Of a stretch of 11,705 nt of DNA, positions 1 to 6,766 are shown in pieces. Origin of the DNA: Pavlovales sp. CCMP2436 (lineage: Eukaryota > Haptophyta > Pavlovophyceae > Pavlovales); contig MU632036.1 of the NCBI GenBank assembly GCA_026770615.1, positions 24,367-36,071 on the forward strand. The letters run 5' to 3'. The notes beneath the pieces are model-generated. The model ran no database searches and had not been told where the DNA came from. It saw nothing but the letters and a program-made list of their open reading frames with translations. The position numbers and the translations under genes are program-made. Position 1 is the first letter of the stretch, and the number at the start of each line of letters is the position of its first letter.

Positions 1-27
1 CAGCGTGGGAACACGACAAACAGCAAC

Positions 28-216
28 CAGCAGATCATCTCCCTAAACGCCCTTGCCCGGGCACACTACCGGAGATCCATCGGCACGCGCGGTGGCGCTC
101 AAGCCAGCGCAGCCGACTAAGGCACGCAGCAGGCAATCGGCGACGCAGCGCTCAGACCAGCACAAGATTCAAAACAGTCAGACGCCAGCTTGAATCCCTA
201 TCATAAATATATGAAT
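28..216. repeat. Long direct repeat, copy 1 (~189 bp)
   Basis: This stretch reappears at 408-594 with an offset of 380 bp and only a few substitutions and small indels. It opens with a GC-rich body (starting CAGCAGATCATCTCCC) and closes with an AT-rich tail (CTTGAATCCCTATCATAAAT, then ATATGAATC). I see no long open frame, no terminal inverted repeat and no clear target-site duplication. It could be part of a mobile element or a local duplication; the class cannot be named from this window. Confidence 0.9.
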
Positions 217-407
217 CGCTGTCGGGCGGCCCTGCGTTACGCAGCGACTCCAGCGCTTTGTTTTCGGCTTCCTCATCATCCACCACTTTTACCAGCTCCA
301 CACTTCGGCGTAGCGCGTAGGAGCCTGCGTCGGAGCGCTAAGATCAGCCTGACTTGAACTTGAAACGTACCGCCAGTCCGAACCCCCCTACATTAATATA
401 TGAATCC

Positions 408-594
408 CAGCAGATCATCTCCCTAAACGCCCTTGCCCGGGCACACTACCGGAGATCCATCGGCACGCGCGGTGGCGCCCAAGCCAGCGCAGCCGACTAA
501 GGCACGCAGCAGGCAATGGACGACGCAGCGCTCAGACCAGCACAAGATTCAGAACAGTCACGCTAGCTTGAATTCCTATCATAAATAAATGAAT
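408..594. repeat. Long direct repeat, copy 2 (~187 bp)
   Basis: Second copy of the unit at 28-216. It is directly preceded by TTAATATATGAATCC (393-407), which resembles the AT-rich tail that ends each copy, so a tail-like sequence borders this copy on both sides. After it the tail phrase GAATCCCTATCATAAATATA is repeated once more (592-611). This looks like head-to-tail copies that have partly decayed. Confidence 0.88.
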
Positions 595-994
595 CCCTAT
601 CATAAATATAAGTATATATATAGCGACTCAGCATGGTTCAACAGGTGTTGTTCACTCACTGACTTGGTTGACGTCAGACGTTAGTCCTGGCAGCAGGGAT
701 GGTGGTGGTAGAGGTGAGGTTGTACTCAATATAGGTACTCCATCATGGAAAACAGAGCTCGCTCTAAGCTTCCTGGATTCGTCTCGGCGAGCTGTATATT
801 ATGCATTTATCAGAAATTTGCGAGGACGGTCGTGTGGGTGGTGAATCAGTAACTAACAAAGTGATCTTTTAAAATGGGTTACGGTATATAATTCGGCGCT
901 CGGAAACATGTTTCCCCCCTTCCCGCTTAAACATGGGATGTGTTTCGTCCGCGCTTTCTCACGATGGACGGCGTCCTGGCCGTGAAGGTGGCCG
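595..994. other. Non-coding spacer
   Basis: Mixed-composition sequence after the second repeat copy, starting with an AT-rich patch (about 601-622). I see no convincing gene, RNA gene or transposon end here. Reading frames on the minus strand that cross into 853-994 continue as antisense shadows of the GC-rich block to the right. Confidence 0.5.
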
Positions 995-1001
995 ATGACG
1001 G

Positions 1002-1778
1002 ATGAGCACTTTGTCGCGAGGAAGCGGCGCCGTGGCAACGTCCAGGCCACTTTCATGCCACTCGGGCCAGGATGTCGCTCAGCAGGCGAGGCGCGTGCTG
1101 CAGAGTCGGCGCGTGCTGCAACGTCCAATGTTCGGCCGCGAGGCCGACGCTGCAGCACACGATCGTGCACTTCGTCAACGTGGTGATCCCAGCGGCCAAT
1201 GGGTCCGAGCTCGAGCCCCAGCCCCAGCTCGAGCCCGAGCCGGAGAGTTCGTGCCGGAGCCCGAGCTCGAGCCCGAGCTCGAGCCCCAGCCCCAGCTCGC
1301 GCCCGACGCCGAGCCGACGCGGCGCAATTTGCACGGGCGCGCGCCGCCAACACAAGAGCTGCCTGATGCAAAACGCAAGCCTGACGCTGGCGGCGAGAAC
1401 TACGACTGGGGAACGTGGACGCTCGGACAGTACAGCCGGATGGAGGTCATGTGGCGCGACCGCGCTGCTGTGCCGATCGACGAGCAGGACGACTCCTCCT
1501 TCCAGACGCGACAGCGCAACTATGCGCTCACCCACCCGCGCAAGGGTGTGCTTGCGGCTCTCAACGTCGGCGCGCTCGTCGCCGGCTCACTGACGAAAGT
1601 CGTCGAGCTCCTCGTAGCGTGTGCGCTGGCTCTCAACGTCGGCGCGCTCGTCGCCCAAGAGCTCGAGGAGCAAGTGCCCGAGCGCATCGCTTTGCGGCGG
1701 AACGCGGAGACAACGCTCTACATGGTGGCGCGCGCGCGTGCGCCGTCGACGAGCTCAGGGCGGGGCCACAGAGACTGA
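1002..1778 (+). CDS. Pro/Glu-rich hypothetical ORF, probably decaying
   Basis: I do not recognise this protein. The frame is most convincing from 1251 onward, where nearly every codon ends in G or C. It reads a Pro-Glu-Leu/Gln run (VPEPELEPELEPQPQL), a stretch rich in Trp, Tyr and acidic residues (DWGTWTLGQY), and then an internal repeat around ALNVGALVA. Upstream of about 1245 the better-looking frame is a different one: there GSELEPQPQLEPEPE is read in the frame that begins at the ATG at 1072. The same Pro/Glu repeat is therefore split between two frames, pointing to an indel near 1246-1250 or to an unrecognised intron. No membrane segment or known motif is clear. It may be a pseudogene or a species-specific low-complexity gene; the start is uncertain. 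Confidence 0.35.
   Translation: MSTLSRGSGAVATSRPLSCHSGQDVAQQARRVLQSRRVLQRPMFGREADAAAHDRALRQRGDPSGQWVRARAPAPARARAGEFVPEPELEPELEPQPQLAPDAEPTRRNLHGRAPPTQELPDAKRKPDAGGENYDWGTWTLGQYSRMEVMWRDRAAVPIDEQDDSSFQTRQRNYALTHPRKGVLAALNVGALVAGSLTKVVELLVACALALNVGALVAQELEEQVPERIALRRNAETTLYMVARARAPSTSSGRGHRD
1557..1655 (+). repeat. In-frame 72 bp internal duplication
   Basis: A 27 bp word starting GCTCTCAACGTCGGCG is perfectly repeated at 1557-1583 and 1629-1655, 72 bp (24 codons) apart, so the duplicated peptide ALNVGALVA stays in frame. A smaller 18 bp duplication (GGCGCGTGCTGCA at 1090-1102 and 1108-1120) lies upstream. The block appears to grow by short tandem duplication. Confidence 0.85.
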
Positions 1779-2235
1779 GCGGCTTCACGCCTGGCCGTCC
1801 CGAATGCCCTGCATACATTTTAAAGGGGGTTTCGCGATTTGAATTTCGGCGCTTCGCTTTCGTCGGCATTGTTTGCGCTTCATGTCATTCATTTGGACAT
1901 GTCGACTACATTCGTGTCAACTCACAACAGCTCTGTTGTGAGGCCCGTGGCTAGTGCCCCCGGCCAGAGCGCCCCATGCGGTCCGTGCCCTGAATATTTA
2001 GGAGGCTCATTCATCGTGTCTGAAGCTTACGAAATGCGGTCTTCAGGAACCAAACCGATCAAAGCTGACTGCAAGGCTCATAGCAGCATGCTAAATACGC
2101 GGCGCTGTCAGTCGAGTCGTCGCCGGTGGGTTAAAAAATCTGGAACGCGGAGCGCAGGCAGTTCTCTTTTATCCTCCTTTGTCTCAGCCGCGGGCAAGGG
2201 GCGGCCTCGACCTCCCCTGTGCAAGAAGCTCCGCG
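1779..2235. other. Spacer / 5' leader of the RING gene
   Basis: No confident gene here. Open frames exist (one runs from 1839 into the next gene), but they have no coding-like composition and overlap the RING gene in another frame. The part nearest the gene presumably holds its promoter and 5' UTR. I see no clear TATA box. Confidence 0.45.
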
Positions 2236-4521
2236 ATGGCCCACGACCTTGCCGTCCTCCGCGGGGCCAGCATCGTCACCGACGACCTCCCCTCGTGGGC
2301 CTACGACCTCGCTGTCCTCCGCGAGGCTGGCATCGTTACCGCGGAGCGCTTGGGAGAGGACGCGTATCGCGACTGGGCTGACAAGGAGGTGGCATACGGA
2401 CGCTATGGTGGCGTGGCCGTGGCCGTGATGGTGATCTACTGCGCGGTCTTGCTGCTCAAGGCGGACGGGCTGCCTGCTCGCGCCTGGTGCCGGCTCTCAG
2501 CAGTCCTCGCTCTCCTCGCCGCCGACTATTCGCTCAGCAGTGGATACTGGCGCTCCCTGATAAGCGCATCATGTCTCTTCATCCTTTGCCAGCACCCGGA
2601 TGAAGGCGGCTCCACGTGGCTACTGCTCTGTGGGGACATTCGCGCCGTCATCTCGTCGGTGGACCTGCACAAGGCGTGCAGAGCGGACGAAGGCTCGATG
2701 CGTTGGAGAAATTGGTTCGCCCTCCTCGGGATGCTCTGGGTGGGGCACAGCGTCCAGACCGCGGCTGCGCCGCTCCGGGGCCTCGTCCATGCTGCTCTGG
2801 ATTTCCTTGGGTGCAGCGAGCGGGTGTTCGTAGCTGCGAATTTTGTGCTCGGAGCGTCAATCCGCTGGGTTGACTATCGAGCCCGCGCACTGCACGCCGC
2901 CTCGGTGCGCAAATTCTTGATTGATTGCAACTACCTCCGCTTGGCCATCCTGCTCTTCGCTCCTATCACCCTGTACAACCTGTCCATTATGGTCCTCGGC
3001 TTCGTGTACGCTGGCGCCCAGGACCTGCTCGAGCTCGCTCGCCAAGCCGCGGTGGCAAGGTGGCATCTCGACACACCTGGCTACTCTGTGGTTGGCAAGT
3101 CGTTCCACATCCTGTGCGACCTGCCGTGGCTGTCCAAAGACGTGCTGCTCTGGGCTCGGCGCATGCTGCTGGCCGTGAAGCGGCAGATCGCGCGGGTGAG
3201 GCGGTTGATCAACGAGGAGGGACACACGGTGCCTCAGTTCTGCTTCCTCGCGGTGGTTGCCTTCACGATGCTCACTTTCCGCGCGATTTGGGAGGTCATC
3301 TGCTGGGTGTGGAGCTGGATGTGGTGGATTGTCCTCCTCCTGTGCGCTTTCGTGTGCTGGGCGGTGCCGTGCATCCTGCCAGTGGTGCTCTTCGTCGGGA
3401 CGCCCGTCATCCGCGCCTTCCAGCTCGAATGGCGCTGGCTCGCGGGCTGGGCGGTCGCGGCGTGGCTGCGCGGGCAATCGTTGCTCGCCGCCGCCGTGCT
3501 GGGCTTCGCGCTCACGTCCGTCACCGCGGGCCAGCTCGTGCCCTGGGCGCTCGAGCAGCACGAGGCGGGTCTGCTCGGGCAGCACTGGCTGCTGCGCACA
3601 GCGCTCGCGTGCTCGCCGCACAGGCTGGTGCTCGCCGCTGGGGACATGTTGCGGCGCGGGCTCGCCCCCGGGGACAGCGCACACGGAGACGGCACGCGCG
3701 TGCGCAGCGACAGCGACGGCGCCCGGGCGGTCGGGCGCGTGCGCAAGGCGCGTCCTTCGGGGCTTACGGCCTCGGCGGGTGCGGTCTTGGAGGCGGGCTC
3801 GGAGGAGGGCACGGGCGGGAAGGGGAGGGTGGACGGAGCGGCCGAGCGTGTTGGCAGCCGCGCCGGTAAGCAGCCGCAGCAGCAGCTGGCCGCGCCCGCC
3901 CCGGCAGCGAGCGCCCTCGGCCAGTCCAATCAAAGGAGGATTTGGTCCAACGCCCCCAAGCCCGCCCCCAGGCCTACATCCAAGCCGGCGCCCAAGGCTG
4001 CCCAGGCTCACCCCGCGCGAGGTGGGCAGGCGGGCAGCGGCAGCGGGGCACCACCGCGGGCTGCCCCTCCGGCCCCGTCGCCGCCGCCTCCGCCGTCGCA
4101 ACAGCAGCAGCCGCCGCCGCCTGCCGCCGCTGCCCTGCCCCCGCCGACCCTCGCGGCGCAGCTGCTCCAATTGTCTGACCTCTTCGCAGGCGGTCTCCTT
4201 ACCGCTGTCGAGTTCAGCAGAGCCAAGGCAGTTATCCTCGGCACCCCTGGGCCCGCGGGCGCAGCGGCGCGACGGGCGGAGCAGGGCCACGCTGCGGGCG
4301 AGCTACCGGACGAACTCGATTCTCAGTCGGACTCCTCGTGTGTAATCTGCCTCGAGCGCAAAAAGACGCACGCGTTCGTGCCAATGGACGTGCAGGCGCA
4401 GTGCCTGCACAAGTGCGTCTGCGAGATGTGCGCGTCGAACATCAAGCAGCTGCCGCGCGTGCGCTGGCTCTGCCCGATGTGCCGCACGGCTGCGCGCGAC
4501 ATCAAGTTCGTCTTTGACTGA
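2236..4521 (+). CDS. Multi-pass membrane protein with SHOCT-like hairpin and C-terminal RING finger
   Basis: Intronless frame of 761 codons. The first in-frame ATG (2236) has G at +4; the frame stays open a little upstream but without another ATG. Residues 2-41 are two tandem 20-residue repeats (DLAVLR..IVT). Hydrophobic segments lie near 59-74, 86-118, 160-178, 197-212, 234-259, 334-350, 352-375 (very Trp-rich, ICWVWSWMWW), 376-395 and 401-435. A low-complexity Arg/Gly then Pro/Ala/Gln linker covers ~440-635. Residues 639-668 (LLQLSDLFAGGLLTAVEFSRAK) fit the SHOCT helical hairpin. The end is a RING finger of the C3HC4-like type: C702-x2-C705, C723-x-H725, C729-x2-C732, C746-P-M-C749, finishing IKFVFD. 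Such C-terminal RINGs usually recruit E2 enzymes and ubiquitinate targets near the host membrane. E3 activity, topology and substrate are inferred. Which membrane it occupies cannot be told. Confidence 0.85.
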   Translation: MAHDLAVLRGASIVTDDLPSWAYDLAVLREAGIVTAERLGEDAYRDWADKEVAYGRYGGVAVAVMVIYCAVLLLKADGLPARAWCRLSAVLALLAADYSLSSGYWRSLISASCLFILCQHPDEGGSTWLLLCGDIRAVISSVDLHKACRADEGSMRWRNWFALLGMLWVGHSVQTAAAPLRGLVHAALDFLGCSERVFVAANFVLGASIRWVDYRARALHAASVRKFLIDCNYLRLAILLFAPITLYNLSIMVLGFVYAGAQDLLELARQAAVARWHLDTPGYSVVGKSFHILCDLPWLSKDVLLWARRMLLAVKRQIARVRRLINEEGHTVPQFCFLAVVAFTMLTFRAIWEVICWVWSWMWWIVLLLCAFVCWAVPCILPVVLFVGTPVIRAFQLEWRWLAGWAVAAWLRGQSLLAAAVLGFALTSVTAGQLVPWALEQHEAGLLGQHWLLRTALACSPHRLVLAAGDMLRRGLAPGDSAHGDGTRVRSDSDGARAVGRVRKARPSGLTASAGAVLEAGSEEGTGGKGRVDGAAERVGSRAGKQPQQQLAAPAPAASALGQSNQRRIWSNAPKPAPRPTSKPAPKAAQAHPARGGQAGSGSGAPPRAAPPAPSPPPPPSQQQQPPPPAAAALPPPTLAAQLLQLSDLFAGGLLTAVEFSRAKAVILGTPGPAGAAARRAEQGHAAGELPDELDSQSDSSCVICLERKKTHAFVPMDVQAQCLHKCVCEMCASNIKQLPRVRWLCPMCRTAARDIKFVFD
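2239..2358 (+). repeat. Two tandem 60 bp coding repeats
   Basis: Codons 2-21 and 22-41 of the RING protein are a direct in-frame duplication: AHDLAVLRGASIVTDDLPSW followed by AYDLAVLREAGIVTAERLGE. The DNA copies differ mostly at third positions, so the duplication is not recent and the peptide seems conserved, which supports this frame being translated from the ATG at 2236. Confidence 0.85.
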
Positions 4522-4606
4522 GTGCTCCGCGCACGTGTAACTCTAAGTTGTAACTATGCAGTGCTGTGGAGTAGTCTGTATACTAATCACATCCACAACA
4601 TTTAGG

Positions 4607-4635
4607 CGCCAGCTTGAATCTCTATCAGTAATATA
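4607..4635. repeat. Third copy of the repeat tail
   Basis: CGCCAGCTTGAATC followed by an AT-rich stretch matches 183-211 at 26 of 29 positions, about 4.4 kb from the first copy and ~85 bp past the stop of the RING gene. Only the tail of the long repeat is present. A short dispersed tail of this kind could be the terminus of a mobile element, or part of a 3' processing region. Confidence 0.7.
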
Positions 4636-5158
4636 CGTGTCGCGCTTGCCGGTGGCGCGCACCTGGGACCTAGCTTTCAGCGGGCGGGGACGTCGGGAAG
4701 GCCTATACATGTAGCGTGTACCCGATGCGACTAACCTTATGACGCGGGGAGTAGTCCGACCCGGTAGCGTTTAAATCACGCGGGCCACGCCGTTAATATT
4801 ACCAACAGTAAGCTGGGATCTCGCCGCGTGAAGCCTTCGGCCCGCCAGGCATTGCTGGCCGTGTGCCAGACGCTGCCGGGTGATATAATTATAGCGGCCC
4901 GGCCAGGACTGGTGCAGGGGTATAGAGGGGGTTGGTTTCCAGCGCAAAACATGTGTGATGCATCCTGGAATTAAAACGCGTTTCGCGCACTGTAAATGGT
5001 CGTCTGGGACTACGTCTGGGACGATATTTGAATACAGAGTTTTAAGTAAAACTTGAAAGTTGTATTCACAGGGTGTATCACACATCGGCGAATCGTGCAC
5101 TGCCGTAAACCAACCCCCTCTTCACCCCTGACTGGTGGTGACATGTATTAAAATCATC

Positions 5159-5173
5159 TAAACGGACCGTTTA
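5159..5173. promoter_or_regulatory. 15 bp perfect palindrome
   Basis: TAAACGG-A-CCGTTTA is a perfect inverted repeat around a single base. A related half (GCGGACCGTCC) sits at 5232-5242. It lies just before the frame of the Sel1/MYND pseudogene. It could be a protein-binding site or chance; nothing else supports a function. Confidence 0.25.
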
Positions 5174-5194
5174 AAAACCGGACGGGAGAATTGA

Positions 5195-6522
5195 AGCAAG
5201 GGTGTACCTGAGCCAGCGCGCGGGGAGATAAGCGGACCGTCCGAGTCTGGCGGGGGAAAGGGCGAGGCAGGCAAGACCCTGGCAGCGGGCGAAGACCTGA
5301 GAGACGCGGATGCGCTCAACAGGCGCGCAGCTCGCTTCAGAGATGGAAAGGGCGCGCCCCAAGACCACACAGAGGCGGTTCGCCTGTGGCGCCTCGCGGC
5401 CGAGCGGGGCCACGCGGGCGCGCAGTATTCGCTCGGTAGGTGCTACGCGCTCGGGCAAGGGGCGCTGCTGGACAATGACGAGGCAGTGCGCTGGTTTCGC
5501 CTCTCCGCCGAGCAGGGCCAGGCACAGGCACAGTTTCGTTTGGGCAATTGCTACTGCGTTGGGATAGGCGTGCCGGAGGACGACCAGACTGCGGCCCGCT
5601 ACTACTACAGGCTCGCGGCACGCCAAGGGCACGCGGGTGCCCACTAGAGCCTCGGACGCTGCTTCGCCGAGGGCAGGGGCAGGCCGCACGACGACGACGA
5701 GGCCTTTCGGCTCTACCGCAAGGCAGCAGACCAGGGAAACGCGCGCGCGCAACGTCTGCTCGCAATCTGCTACTCGAAGGGCCAAGGCGTTCCGCGAGAC
5801 GACAAGGAGGCTGCTCGCTACTTCCGTCTCACAGCCAACCAGGGCGATGTGGATGCTCAGTTCTGGCTAGGCCTCCTCCTCAACCGAGGTGGCGACGGCG
5901 TCCCTCAAGATCTCGCAGAGTCAGCGCGCTACTTCCGCCTCGCAGCCGACCAGGGCGACGCGACTGCTCAATATGAGCTAGGCGATCTCCTACGCTTCGA
6001 TTTCGACGGCGTCCCTCGCAATCTCGCAGAGGCTGCGCGCTACTTCCGCTTCGCAGCCGACCAGGGCGACACGACCGCGCAGTATTTTCTCCGCCTAGCA
6101 CACTACCCGGTGAAGGCCTGCCAGCCAACCCTACCGAGGCCGCTCGGCTCTTTCGGCTTGCAGCGGATCTGCAGCTTCCCGCAGCCCAGCTCGATCTCAG
6201 CCGCATGCTCTGCGCGGGGTACGCTGACGTGCCCGCGGACAAGTGCCCCGGGGCTCGGTTTGTGGCGCAGACGGCGCAGCGCGCGGCGGAGGTGGGTAAG
6301 GAGGCTACACGCAACGAAGCCCTCGAGCTCCTCCGCAGCTACGCGGACGAGCCCGAGGTCGTCGCGGTGTGCTGCATCGGCTGCGGCGCCCATCACCGGT
6401 GGATGACGAAGTGCTCCGAGTGCCACATCTCTCGCTTTTGCAGCTCGGAGTGCATCAAGAACATGTGGCCGACGCACAGGCCGAGCTGCCAGCGCTGGCA
6501 AGCGGAGCAGGTGAAAGAATAA
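5195..6522 (+). pseudogene. Sel1-repeat protein with C-terminal MYND zinc finger, disrupted
   Basis: About eight Sel1-like repeats of 36-37 residues run from ~5327 to ~6190; repeat starts are at 5423, 5531, 5642, 5750, 5858, 5969 and 6080, each with the AARYFRLAADQG-type core. They stack as alpha-alpha scaffolds for protein contacts. The end is a MYND zinc finger: C-x2-C at 6373/6382, C-x2-C at 6412/6421, C-x3-C at 6439/6451, then H and C at 6475/6487; the stop is at 6520. Three defects are visible. An in-frame TAG (5645-5647) stands where the repeat expects Tyr. The frame shifts by one base near 6104-6110, since GEGLPANPTEAARLF continues the repeat in the next frame. There is no ATG between the upstream stop (5192) and the TAG. 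Codon bias is still coding-like, so the breaks are recent, or they are sequencing errors. Sel1-MYND proteins are common in algae and protists; partners are unknown. Confidence 0.85.
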
Positions 6523-6766
6523 GTGGCATACTCATATGCATCTCCTCGGCGTGCTCGGATCGTATAAGTATAATATCAGTAATATATACAGTAATATAAA
6601 TATGCTGCATGACTTTCACTTCTAAAGCCAATATATGCATTGCCACGATCGCCGATTAGTTTGCTGGCAGTAGCTCTGAAGAGGCGCTGTGTCATGTCAT
6701 TAGTTGAAGTTTAAGGGGCTACTAGCTAGCTCTTATACAGTAAAAGTATGTTTATCATGACACGCC
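6523..6766. other. Shared 3' intergenic region of convergent genes
   Basis: AT-rich spacer (about 6565-6605 is nearly pure A/T) between the Sel1/MYND stop and the RRP5 stop. Both transcripts would end here, so the poly(A) sites of both strands should lie within ~245 bp. I see no canonical signal that I would assign firmly. Confidence 0.5.

Larger units (their letters stand above)
4522..5194. other. Spacer between RING gene and Sel1/MYND pseudogene
   Basis: Contains the short repeat tail at 4607-4635 and a small duplication (GTCTGGGACTAC then GTCTGGGAC near 5003-5023). A 109-codon minus-strand frame (4771-5100) has no recognisable motif and no coding-like codon bias. I see no tRNA, rRNA or other RNA gene. 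Confidence 0.5.

Noticed and set aside
361..395. GGGGTTCGGACTGG on the minus strand, resembling a tRNA T-arm
   Set aside because: No acceptor stem, D-arm or anticodon arm can be placed around it.
28..594. Repeat pair considered as a CRISPR-like or terminal-repeat (LTR) element
   Set aside because: Only two long copies, no regular short spacers, no coding sequence between them and no TG...CA ends typical of LTRs.
2857..4290. 477-codon minus-strand open frame opposite the RING gene
   Set aside because: Shadow of the membrane/RING gene. It is Arg/Gly/His-rich with no domain, while the plus strand has membrane segments and a full RING.
4794..4802. TAATATTAC, the nonanucleotide found at geminivirus-type replication origins
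   Set aside because: There is no stem-loop around it (the left arm GGGCCACGCCG has no complement on the right), no iterated sites and no Rep-like gene. A 9-base match is easily chance in an AT-containing spacer.
4771..5100. 109-codon minus-strand frame in the spacer
   Set aside because: No motif, no coding-like codon bias and no neighbouring support. A frame of this length is expected by chance in this composition.
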